From: Okapia johnstoni
Lineage: Eukaryota; Chordata; Mammalia; Artiodactyla; Giraffidae
Length of the DNA: 64,000 bases
Assembly: GCA_024291935.2 (NCBI GenBank)
Contig: CM044317.1
Coordinates: 18,994,230-19,058,229 of the forward strand
Reading direction: 5' to 3'
Shown here: positions 55,591-64,000 of the stretch, one piece after another
How positions within the stretch are numbered: position 1 is the stretch's first letter
How the letters are laid out: every line of letters starts with the position of its first letter
Notes under the pieces: generated by a model
Databases searched by the model: none
What the model was told of the DNA's origin: nothing
Seen by the model: only the letters and a program-made list of their open reading frames with translations
Translations under genes and position numbers: made by a program

Positions 55591-56443
55591 AGGCACAAAT
55601 CTGTACAATCACCATGTTTCTTGAATCCATTAGATAGCAGAGTCACAGAACAAGCAAGAAATCTTAAATCTAAGGAAAAACAAATGTTTTCAAGGAGAAA
55701 TAGCACAGTAGCCCTTGATTACCTGAGGCAGATCCTGGATACCCAAAGCCAAACATGAAGGTGAGAGCAATTCTACTAACACTTACCACCCTGCTGGAGG
55801 TAGAATGTGAGCTACTGTGACAACATACGGCTCTTGAGCACCCCAAACAACAAGGAACCACACATCCACTGTCAGACTCCTCTTCACAAACCTCACTGGA
55901 TGTCCTCATATAAGATAAGAGTGTACAGGAAGTGTCAGGAAGGACCTAGAATAGGTAGTGGAACAGCATCCCTGAAGGAAATACACAGAGACCTACCTGG
56001 ATCCTTTCCCCTTATATTTCCTATGGACCAAAAACCTCAAGTCTCTATGAACCAAAAAGCTCAAGTCTCTGGGGGAAATGGGGAAAAAATGCCATCACAC
56101 TTAAGGCACAGGGAACAATCCATGTAGTTAGGAGAAGCGAACAAATAATATTCTCTAACTATGGGAGTAGAAGCAGAAACAGACATTGGGCCCAGACCAT
56201 TAGAAAGAAGAGAAGAGTCACTGAGATGGTCCCTAACTTGAGATGCAGGAACAAAGTGCTACCTAAAAATAAGGCTGAACCAGAACAACAGAGACGGTTG
56301 CCTCAGTGCCTACTGACACCCTGAATTAAGTAACAGCAGTGAACTACTAGGGGATGGATAGGAGCATAGAAAAAGAACTTTTTTAAAGCACAGGCATCAA
56401 GGGAAACTCTCATGGTGAAGGTGGAAAAGACTTCGGAAAAAAT
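55591..56443 (+). mobile_element. Possible old L1 5' UTR
   Basis: Lies directly upstream of clear L1M sequence and has a similar mixed purine/AT character, with repeated phrases 'ctcaagtctctatgaacc' / 'ctcaagtctctgggggaaat' at 56037-56085. The frame 55807-56127 shows no domain. Assignment rests mainly on position. Confidence 0.3.
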
Positions 56444-56455
56444 CTCTCTGGCTGG

Positions 56456-56628
56456 GAGACTTCCTTGGTGGTCCAGTGGCTAAGGCTCCATTCTCCCAAG
56501 GCAGGGGCCCTGAGTTTGATCCCTGGTCAGGGAACTAGATCCCATGTGCAGCAACTAAAGATTCTGCACACCACAACTAAGACCCATTGCAGACAGATAA
56601 ATAAATAAATATTTAAAAAATAAAAAAC
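56456..56628 (+). mobile_element. CHR-type tRNA-Glu SINE with target-site duplication
   Basis: Forward copy: 'gagacttccttggtggtcc', 'gggccctgagtttgatccct', 'ggtcagggaactagatccc', ending in (aaat)n. Flanks ctctctggctgg (56444-56455) and ctctctggttgg (56629-56640), one mismatch. Confidence 0.93.
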
Positions 56629-56640
56629 CTCTCTGGTTGG

Positions 56641-57877
56641 AAATTAAAGTGAAATCATGAATTTGAAGATAGAGGATGAATATTAACCACACTGAAACAA
56701 AAATAGAAAAAGGAATTTTTCTATGGACAATCAAATGGCCTAATATATAGGTAATTGGAATCCTAGCAGAAAAAGAGAAAGAGAAAGAAACAAATTTGAA
56801 GACATTATGGCAGAGAATTTTACAAAATTAGTGATAAACAACAACCACAAATACAAGAAGCTCGGAAATAGTGACTGGAATAAACAGAAAACACACATAC
56901 AAATCCCAAGACATCTCATATTTAAACTTCTGAAAGTCAATCACAAAGACATAGAAATACATTACATGCAAAGGAAAAAAGATAAGAATTATGGAAGATT
57001 TCTCATCATAAATTATACTGGGCAGAAAATGTAATTTAAAGTGTTGAAAGACAAAAAAAGTCTATTAACTCATAATTTTATACCCAATGAAAATATCTTT
57101 CAAAAGTAAAAGAAAAATGAAGATATTTCTTTGGGGAAAAAAATGGAAAATCAATGGCAAGCAGACCTCTAGTACAGCATCAAAGGAAGTTCTTTAGCCA
57201 AAGGAATACAATGACAGAGAAAAATTTGGATCCATAAGAGAAATGAAGAGAATTAGTAATGGAGATGAACTTAAGATTCATTTTTTATCATTTTAAATTA
57301 GCCTCCAGTTAAAATAAATAAATTCAAAAAGAATTAATTTTCTAAAACAAAAATAATTGCAATGAATTTATAAAATATGTAAAAATAAATTGATGACAAA
57401 ATAATATAAATATGAGAGGAAAAAATTGGGAGTTAACTGTTATTATGTCTTATACTACATATGAAATGGAATAAAGTTATTTGAAGGCATATTCTCATTG
57501 AATGATCTGGATATTGTAAACCTAAGGGCAACACAAAAATATTTCACATAGATAAAAAAAAAGTAAGATAACAGTGTATGTAAATATATCATCTAAATAG
57601 TCAATAGAAAAAAGAACAGATAAAAATATCTTTCAAAAATAAAAGAAAAATAAAGACATTTCTCTGGAAAAGAAGTGAAATATCAATTGCCAGCAGAAGC
57701 CATTCAAGAAGATGACAAATGTTAATCTGATCATATCAATCATTACAATGGTCTAAACAAACTAATTAAAAGAAAATAAAATGCTACAGTGGATGTAAAA
57801 GCAAGACTAAATTGTATGCTATCTAAAAGAAACTATTTTAAGTATAAAAATATAAATAGGTTAAAAGTAAAAGAATG
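56641..57877 (+). mobile_element. Old L1 (L1M) 5' UTR to endonuclease start
   Basis: A long run of recognisable L1M phrases in order: 'atggcagagaattttac', 'gctcggaaatagtgactgg', 'ttacatgcaaaggaaaaaag', 'ttatacccaatgaaaatatc', 'ggcaagcagacctctagtac', 'aaaggaagttctttagcc', 'tcattacaatggtctaaac', 'aataggttaaaagtaaaag'. No ORF is open. A 40-base stretch resembling 57080-57130 recurs at 57622-57680 (ctttcaaaaataaaagaaa). Confidence 0.78.
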
Positions 57878-58060
57878 GAACCAACCAAAGTGCCCATCAA
57901 TGGATGAATGGATAAGCAAAATGTGGTATATCCATGCAAGGGATATTATTTATTCATAAAAAGAAATGATGTAATAATAAAAGCTACAGTGTGGATGAAC
58001 CTTGAAAACATTATGCTGAGTGAGAGACACCAGCCATAGTGAGGAATGACTTAATAGGTG
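57878..58060 (+). mobile_element. L1 3' region fragment
   Basis: 'accaaagtgcccatcaatgg', 'atgaatggataagcaaaatg', 'tggatgaaccttgaaaacat', 'tatgctgagtgagagacacc' are old-L1 3' sequence, out of order relative to the 5' L1 on both sides. Likely a separate insertion or rearrangement. Confidence 0.72.
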
Positions 58061-58239
58061 AGTGGTTTCTTTCTGGTTTATTTCTCTTAGCATAATGTTT
58101 TCAGTGATTTATTTTTGAGTTAATGAAAAATATTCTGAAATTGATAGAGTGGTGATAGCTGGACAACTCTGAAAACATCCTAAAAATCATTTAACTCACT
58201 TTAAAGAAGTGAATGCTTCAAAAAAGTACAGGAAAAAAT
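58061..58239. other. Rearranged L1-related segment
   Basis: 58065-58105 reads the reverse of the L1 3' segment just upstream (ttagcataatgttttca). The rest is unrecognised. Confidence 0.45.
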
Positions 58240-58457
58240 ATTAAACTATTAAAATGGATGCTGAATTAGCAATATAAATTATATAATACAAGCAAATAAA
58301 GAGCAACATTACATAATGATAAAAGAATTAATCCAAATAGAAAAGATAACAATCTTTTATGAGTATGCATCTCCATATCCCAAAATACATGAAGCAAAAA
58401 ACTTTTAAAATTGAAAGAAGAAATAGAAAATTCAGTCTTTTATTAAAACACGTCAGC
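58240..58457 (+). mobile_element. Old L1 endonuclease-region fragment
   Basis: 'aagaattaatccaaatag', 'aagataacaatcttttatg', 'ccaaaatacatgaagcaaaa' and 'ttgaaagaagaaatagaaaa' follow L1 endonuclease order and would continue the L1 of 56641-57877. Confidence 0.7.
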
Positions 58458-58458
58458 A

Positions 58459-58591
58459 GCTTCAGTTCAGTTGCTCAGTCATGTCCGACTTTTTGCGACC
58501 CCATGGGCTGCAGCACACCAGGCTTCCCTGTCCATCACCAACTCGCGGAGCTTACTCAAACTCATGTCCATCAAGTCAGTGATGCCAACAT
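58459..58591 (-). mobile_element. BovB LINE 3' end fragment
   Basis: Reverse BovB terminus of about 130 bases: 'ttcagttcagttgctcagtc', 'ttcactcaaactcatgtcc'-like block at 58552-58570, 'catcaagtcagtgatgcca'. It interrupts or abuts the L1 fragment. Confidence 0.9.
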
Positions 58592-58796
58592 AGCAGGAAA
58601 CAATTTATGAAAATAATGTCTCAACTACTTTTTGTCTCATAAACCCATTCACAATGGATCTGATAAATGCATTCCACAGAGCTTCACTATGAGCAACGTT
58701 AAACTTTCCCAAAGATTCCTATTCATTTGTTTAACCCAAAGAGCAACTGATATGTTTCCTTGAGCTTCTAATGTGCTGTTACTAAGCAGAAAGGAC
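58592..58796. other. Unique sequence
   Basis: Nothing recognised. Confidence 0.5.
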
Positions 58797-59000
58797 ATAG
58801 AATTGTAATTAAGAGTATGAACTTGGGAGCAAGCCTGGCTGTGCTGAAATCCTACTTCCTATACTTACATGAGCTTAGGTATAGTATCAAACTTACAAGG
58901 TTGTTGTGAGTATTAAATGATTTATTCATTTAAAGCAGTTATAACACTGGCCCTTGTATATGATAAGAATTCAATAAGTGATAGTTATTTTTATTAGAAA
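58797..59000 (+). mobile_element. MIR SINE, nearly complete
   Basis: Forward MIR in good order: 'gtaattaagagtatgaactt', 'gctgtgctgaaatcctact', 'cttacaaggttgttgtgag', 'tattaaatgatttattc', 'agaattcaataagtgatag'. Confidence 0.85.
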
Positions 59001-59127
59001 CATATGCTTTTATTCTTAAAGCATTTTGCTTCCTCTCATTATTTTTGGAGAATACTATGCAGAAGAGATTTCTAGGACAAAACACAGATTCATAGAATGA
59101 AGAAGCTAGAAGACATCTTCAACATCT

Positions 59128-59172
59128 TTCATTACATTTCTTTTTTTTTTCATTTTTTTTCATTACATTTCT
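59128..59172 (+). repeat. T-rich tract with a duplicated 16-mer
   Basis: tttcattacatttctt occurs at 59128-59143 and 59157-59172 on either side of a T-run. Confidence 0.8.
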
Positions 59173-59263
59173 TAAAAAAATCTTGAGGGATCCTTTATTC
59201 AAAACCAAATGTGAAGAGAATCTAATGGTCAAACCAAATATGACTCTGGATCCCCAGGTGGCT

Positions 59264-59660
59264 GTGAGAGCTGGAATGTGAAAGCTGAGTGCTGAAAAAT
59301 TGATGCTTTTGAGCTGCAGTGTTGGAGAAGGCTCTTGAGAGTCCCTTGGATGGCAAGGAGATCCAACCAGTCCATCCTAAAAGAAATCAGTCCTGAATAT
59401 TCATTGGAAGGAGTGATGCTGAAGCTGAAACTCCAATACTTTGGCCACCTAAAGCGAAGAACTGACTCATTGGAAAAGACCCTGATGCTGGGAAAGATTG
59501 AAGGCAGGAGGAGAAGGGGACAACAGAGGATGAGATGGTTGGATGGCATCACCAACTCGATGGACATGAGTTTGAGCAGCCTCCGAGAGTCGGTGATGGG
59601 CAGGGAAGCCTGGTGTGCTGCAGTCCATGGGGTCGCAAAGAGTCATACACAACTGAGTGA
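59264..59660 (+). mobile_element. BovB LINE 3' part, interrupted by L1
   Basis: Forward BovB beginning at 'ggctgtgagagctggaatg' (the CESWT-coding region) and running to 'catacacaactgagtga'. There L1 sequence starts without a gap. A BovB-like tail (gaactgaactgaactgaa) reappears at 60722-60739, after the L1, so the L1 went into the BovB tail. Confidence 0.9.
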
Positions 59661-59784
59661 AATATACAAGCAACTCCTGCAGCTCAATTCCAGAAAAATA
59701 AACAACCCAATCAAAAAATGGGCCAAAGAACTAAACAGACATTTTTCCAAAGAAGACATACAGATGGATAACAAACACATCTAA
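59335..59784 (+). pseudogene. Chimeric BovB-L1 reading frame (149 codons)
   Basis: Residues 1 to about 108 are the BovB C-terminal domain ([62 protein letters not shown]). Without a stop the frame enters L1 ORF2 ([33 protein letters not shown]) and ends at 59784. Both halves are read in their native frames. Neither contains a catalytic site. There is no evidence that the fusion is translated; the initiation codon is an internal BovB Met. Confidence 0.85.
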
Positions 59785-60717
59785 AGATGCTCAACATCAC
59801 TCATTATTAGAGAAATGCAAATCAAAACCACAATGAGGTACCATTTCACGCCAGTCAGAATGGCTGCTATCCAAAAATCTACAAACAGCAAATGTTCGAG
59901 AGGGTGTGGAGAAAAGGGAACCCTCTTATAATGTTGGTGGGAATGCAAACTAGTACAGCCACTATGGAGAACAGTGTGGAGATTCCTCAAAAAACTGGGA
60001 ATAAAACTGCCATATGACCCAGCAATCCCATTGCTGGGCATACACACCGAGGAAACCAGAATTGAAAGAGACATGTGTACCCCAGTGTTCATCGCAGCAC
60101 TGTTTATAATAGCCAGGACATGGAAGCAGCCTAGATGTCCATCAGCAGACGAATAGATAAGGCAGCTGTGGTACATACACACAATGGAATATTACTCAGC
60201 CATTAAAAAGAATACATTCGAATCAGTTCTAATGAGGTGGATGAAACTGGAGCCTATTATACAGAGTGAAGTAAGCCAGAAAGGAAACCACCAATACAGT
60301 AGACTAACACATATATATGGAATTTAGAAAGATGGTAATGATAACCTTATATGTGAGACAGCAAAACAGACACAGATGTATAGAACAATCTTTTGGACTC
60401 TGTGAGAGAGGGCGAGGATGGGATGATTTGGGAGAACGGCATTGAAACATGTGTATTATCATATGTGAAACGGATTGCCAGTCCAGGTTCAATGCATGAG
60501 ACAGGGTGCTCGGGGCTGGTGCACTGGGATGACCCAGAGGGATGGGATGGGGAGGGAGCGAGGAGGGGGGTTCAGGATAGGGAACACATGTACACCCGTG
60601 GTGGATTCATGTCAATGTATGACAAAACCACTACAATATTGTAAAGTAATTAGCCTCCAATTAAAATAAATAAATTTATAAAATAAATAAAATAAAATAT
60701 AAATGCAAAAAAAAAAG
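59661..60717 (+). mobile_element. Ruminant L1 nested in BovB
   Basis: 5'-truncated L1 of about 1.06 kb: the ORF2 C-terminal 190 or so codons, 3' UTR with a G-rich block (60530-60570), and an A-rich tail. The frame 59974-60156 reads [20 protein letters not shown] and ends at CPSADE where Trp has become a stop (tgg to tag). An earlier stop follows 'DNKHI' at 59782. Its left boundary sits at the BovB tail. Confidence 0.94.
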
Positions 60718-60739
60718 AGAATGAACTGAACTGAACTGA
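60718..60739 (+). mobile_element. BovB 3' tail, right of the L1
   Basis: gaactgaactgaactgaa is the simple tail of BovB. It completes the BovB interrupted at 59660. Confidence 0.7.
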
Positions 60740-60955
60740 ATCCAGGTAGCATCAGCAGTAAAGAACATGCCTGCCAATGCAGGAGACAAAAGAGTTGCAG
60801 GTTTGATCTCTGGGTAGGGAATATACCCTGGAGTAGGACTTGGCAACTCACTCCACTATTCTTGCCTGGAGAATCCCATGGACAGGGGAGCCTGACAGGC
60901 CAAAGTCCATAGGGTCGCAAAGAACTGGACACAACTGAAGTGACTTAGCACGCAT
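60740..60955 (+). mobile_element. Bov-tA SINE
   Basis: Forward copy directly after the BovB tail: 'tccaggtagcatcagcagt', 'gcctgccaatgcaggagac', 'ctggagaatcccatggacag', 'gtgacttagcacgcatgc'. The head lacks its first bases. Confidence 0.93.
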
Positions 60956-62053
60956 GCACTCTTTGTAAAATGTAGGAAGGAAATTAAGTTCAACAGCACT
61001 TGCTGATCACATCCTCTTTCACTTGGCTCTCTTTCAGTAGCCAAGAGAAAGTCCCTTTGAATCCCTGGGGCTCCTAGAGGCACAGAAGTCACTGATTTAC
61101 TCACACTTCTAATTTTATAGACAAGGCCCCTGGTGGCCATAACATTCATATCAGTAGAGGTTCATTTAAGACTAGAATTACTCTCCAGGAAATTTTTATG
61201 CCATTTGATACTTAAATTTCCTCAACATGCAGCTTTAATATGTCAAAGTTTACACAGAATTACTAAATTCTGACTCAGAATTTTTTGATGGTAAGCAACA
61301 GAATCTGACCTGCTAATTAAGCAAAAAAGTATTTGGATGGCTCACATATTAACAAAAGACTTGAGAAACAGGTTCAGGAATGGACTGCAGTCAAGAGAGG
61401 CCAAACAGCAAACAATTATTCACCAGAATAGTTCATTTCAGATCCTCTGCCATTACTGTCAGATACCACTATCACCCTCTTCTCTTGGTGTCAGATAAAA
61501 GGAATGTCTGGGCCCCTGGGATTCCTGCAACAGAAAATGAAGCCTTAACTACCCTTAAGTCTCACATGAGCAAATGTGTACTATAAATGCCTGCTATAAA
61601 AGGAGCTACACAATTATAATTTTAAAAACTCTTTCAGAGAGGCTATAAGACTATATCAAAGATAGGTCTATATGAATTACCATAATGATAAATTTTATGA
61701 ATCTGAATAATGCCCGTATCCTTGAAACTATAACTCCATCATTTCTCATTAGTGTCATAGGAACACACTTTCCCAAAACTAAAAAATAAAGGAAATCTTC
61801 ATATGCTATTAAAGTATCTCCTCTTTCAAGGGCTAACACCGATAAGCATACAATGACAAGATGTTTGTGTGCTCTCTACAAATCAACTTTATACTAAAAT
61901 TTCTTTTCTCAACTTCTACATAATGAGTAAGTATTCTAGACTGGCAGATGGAAATTATAAACACATATATTTACTAAAATTGAAGAGGAATGTAAGAAAT
62001 CATAATAGAGCAAGGACAGGAATATGGGATTGCCATAAAGATAATAAAGTTTA
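60956..62053. other. Unique sequence with a CTCF-like motif
   Basis: No repeat or gene. 61000-61150 is of higher complexity and carries a candidate CTCF site (separate entry). Short frames show no domain. Confidence 0.5.
61123..61139 (-). promoter_or_regulatory. Candidate CTCF-binding motif
   Basis: Reverse strand reads TGGCCACCAGGGGCCTT. The CTCF core CCACCAGGGGGCGC is matched at 11 of 14 positions, including the whole CCACCAGGGG block. It lies in unique sequence, not in a SINE. Binding cannot be inferred from sequence alone. Confidence 0.45.
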
Positions 62054-62237
62054 TTCAGTTCAGTTCAGTCGCTCAGTCGTGTCCGACTCTTTGCGACCCC
62101 ATGAATTGCAGCATGCCAGGCCTCTCTGTCCATCACCAACTCACAGAGTCTACCCAAACTCATGTCCATCGAGTCGGTGATGCCATCCAACCATCCTCAT
62201 CCTCTGTCGTCCCCTTCTCCTCCTCCTGCCCCCAATT
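62054..62237 (-). mobile_element. BovB LINE 3' fragment, inverted
   Basis: Reverse BovB terminus of 184 bases: 'ttcagttcagttcagtcgc', 'tcgtgtccgactctttgcg', 'catccaaccatcctcatcc'. It ends at 'cctgcccccaattc', only a few bases before a forward BovB begins. CpG sites are well kept. Confidence 0.94.
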
Positions 62238-62276
62238 CTAGTACTCAAAATTCTCCAAGCCAGGCTTCAACAACAC

Positions 62277-62636
62277 GTGAACCGTGAACTTCCAGATGTT
62301 CAAGCTGGTTTTAGAAAAGGCAGAGGAACCAGAGATCAAATTGCCAACATCCGCTGGATCATCAAAAAAGCAAGAGAGTTCCAGAAAAACATCTATTTCT
62401 GCTTTATTGACTATGCCAAAGCCTTTGACTGTGTGGACCACAATAAACTGTGGAAAATTCTGAAAGAGATGGGAATACCAGACCACCTGACCTGCCTCTT
62501 GAGAAACCTGTATGCAGGTCAGGAAGCAACAGTTAGAATTGGACATAGAACAACAGACTGGTTCCAAATAGGAAAATATGCCAATGCTGTATATTGTCAC
62601 CCTGCTTATTTAACTTATATGCAGAGTACATCATGA
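62277..62636 (+). pseudogene. BovB RT N-terminal fragment
   Basis: Frame of 119 codons: GFRKGRGTRDQIANIRW, then FIDYAKAFDCVDHNKL (motif A, catalytic Asp present), GIPDHLTCLLRNLYAGQEAT, DWFQIGK. A short deletion and substitutions replace the 'GVRQG' stretch near 62575 and shift the frame, so motif B continues in the frame 62594-63475. Confidence 0.92.
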
Positions 62637-63475
62637 GAAACGCTGGGCTGGAAGAAGCACAAGCTGGAATCAAGATTTCTGGGAGAAATATCAATAACCT
62701 CAGATATGCAGATGACACCACCCTTATGGCAGAAAGTGAAGAAGAACTAAAGAGCCTCTTGATGAAAGTGAAAGAGAAAAGTGAAAAAGTTGGCTTAAAC
62801 CTCAACAGTCAGAAAACTAAGATCATGGCATCTGGTCCCATCACTTCATGGCAAATAGATGGGGAAACAGTGGAAACAGTGGCTGACTTTATTTTTCTGG
62901 GCTCCAAAATCACGGCAGATGGTGATTGCAGCCAAGAAATTAAAAGACGCTTACTCCTTGGAAGGAAAGTTATGACCAACCTAGATAGCATATTAAAAAG
63001 CAGAGACATTACTTTGCCAACAAAGGTCTGACTAGTCAAGGCTATGGTTTTTCCAGTAGTCATGTATGGGTGTGAGAGTTGGACTATAAAGAAAGCTGAA
63101 CACCAAAGAACTGATGCTTTTGAACTGCGGTCTTGGAGAAGACTCTTGAGAGTCCCTTGGACTGCAAGGAGATCCAACCAGTCCATCCTAAAGGAGATCA
63201 GTCCTGGGTGTTCATTGGAAGGACTGATGTTGAAGCTGAAACTCCAATACTTTGGCCACCTGATGCAAAGAGCTGACTCATTTGAAAAGACCCTGATGCT
63301 GGGAAAGATTGAGGACAGGAGGAGAAGGGGACGACAGAGGGTGAGATGGTTGGATGGCGTCACCGACTCAATGGACATGGGTTTGGGTAGACTCTGGCAG
63401 TTGGTGATGGACAGGGAAGCCTGGAGTACTGCGGTTCATGGGGTGGCAAAGAGTCAGACACAACTGAGCAACTGA
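62594..63475 (+). pseudogene. BovB RT motif B-C and C-terminal domain, one internal stop
   Basis: A single frame of 294 codons broken only by TGA at 63029-63031, in the place of a family Arg codon (a CGA-to-TGA type change). Before it: SPCLFNLYAEYIMRNAGLEE (motif B), LRYADDTTLMAESEEELKSL (motif C, YADD intact), [31 protein letters not shown]. After it: [60 protein letters not shown], and the end [14 protein letters not shown]. Best-kept BovB coding segment in the window. Confidence 0.93.
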
Positions 63476-63487
63476 ACTGAACTGAAC

Positions 63488-64000
63488 AATAGATGCAGAA
63501 AAAGTGTTTAACAAATTCAACATCCATTTATAGTAAAAATTATTGTCAAAATGGATATAGAAATAGCATACCTCATCATAATAAAGGCCATATATGACAA
63601 ACCTACACCAACATCATTCTCTAAGTGAAAAACTAAAGGCATTTCCTCTAAAATCAGGAAGAAGACAAGGATGCCCACTCTCACCACTTTTATTCAATTG
63701 AAAGTCCTAGCCACAGCAAAATCCATTGTGTTTTTATACACTGACAACAAACTCTCAGATGGAGAAATTAAGAAAGCAATCACATTTACAGTTGTGTCAA
63801 AGATAATAAAATATCTAGGAATAAATTTAAATCAGTAAGTAAAAGACCTATATTCAGAAAGCTATAAAATACTGGCAAAAGAAATTGAAGATAACACAAA
63901 CAAATGGGCAGATATGTCATACCCATGGAATGGAAGAATTAATATTGTTAAAATGACCATACCTACACAGCGTAATCACAGGTTCAATGCAACTCCTATT
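63488..64000 (+). mobile_element. Old L1 ORF2 RT-region fragment, runs off the edge
   Basis: Plus-strand L1: 'agatgcagaaaaagtg' (IDAEKV), 'aggaagaagacaaggatgcc' (RQGCP), then after a deletion 'ttttatacactgacaac', 'aagataataaaatatctagg' (KYLGI), 'atggaatggaagaattaat'. Stops in every frame. It continues beyond 64000. Confidence 0.87.

Larger units (their letters stand above)
62241..63487 (+). mobile_element. BovB LINE, 1.25 kb, well preserved
   Basis: Forward, 5'-truncated copy from 'ctcaaaattctccaagccag' (the MLKILQARL region of RT) to the tail 'gcaactgaactgaactgaac'. Few lesions: one frameshift near 62575 and one stop at 63029-63031. It lies head-to-head with the reverse fragment at 62054-62237, whose sequence mirrors this copy's last 185 bases. 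Confidence 0.96.

Noticed and set aside
55807..56127. 106-codon plus frame as an exon
   Set aside because: Polar, repetitive (two similar 'QKPQVSMNQ / QKAQVSGGN' parts) and next to L1M; no domain or splice evidence.
62054..62237. Twin-priming 5' inversion of the BovB at 62241
   Set aside because: The inverted piece is 3'-end sequence that is also present in the forward copy, so it cannot be that copy's displaced 5' part.
62809..63378. 189-codon minus frame
   Set aside because: Antisense shadow of BovB, as above.

Overview
The window is nuclear DNA from a ruminant, most likely a bovid (cattle, sheep or goat type). Three sequence signs point there. It holds many copies of BovB, an RTE-clade LINE with a reverse transcriptase carrying FIDYAKAFDCVD and YADD. 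It holds about twenty Bov-tA / Bov-A2 SINEs built from a tRNA-like head plus a BovB tail unit. It also holds CHR-type tRNA-Glu SINEs and a ruminant L1 subfamily. Older mammalian repeats (MIR, L2-like, L1M, MER5A, a second hAT MITE, an MLT1 LTR) lie underneath. The species cannot be decided from the sequence alone.

I found no host protein-coding gene, no spliced-exon candidate and no intact RNA gene. Every long reading frame lies wholly or largely in a BovB, L1 or SINE copy, on the element's sense or antisense strand. The DNA is AT-rich and looks like a gene desert or a very large intron.

Layout. 1-12.4 kb: BovB, L1 and Bov-tA insertions, including an ERV-like remnant split by an L1 and then a BovB (4.9-7.7 kb) and a 126-bp tandem duplication (8.7-8.9 kb). 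12.4-12.9 kb: two tiny insertions with perfect target-site duplications, a 61-bp SINE head and a 35-bp U2 snRNA 5' fragment. 13-20 kb: sparse old repeats. 20-23 kb: two BovB copies in inverted orientation. 23-26 kb: mostly unique. 26.9-29.7 kb: a 2.3-kb BovB broken by an L1. 32.4-34.3 kb: an L1 of 1.8 kb with a perfect 16-bp duplication. 34.9-40.1 kb: two BovB copies, one reaching into the endonuclease domain. 40-59 kb: mostly unique or old sequence with scattered SINEs. 59.2-61 kb: a BovB interrupted by an L1, giving a chimeric frame. 62-64 kb: a head-to-head BovB pair and the start of an old L1.

The elements form one functional story. L1 and BovB are autonomous retrotransposons that supplied endonuclease and reverse transcriptase; the SINEs and the U2 and tRNA-head fragments are passengers. 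All LINE copies here are 5'-truncated and carry stops, frameshifts or mutated catalytic residues, so none looks active. Many insertions keep readable target-site duplications, which let the order of events be reconstructed. Repeat families were named from remembered consensus features, not from a database search.
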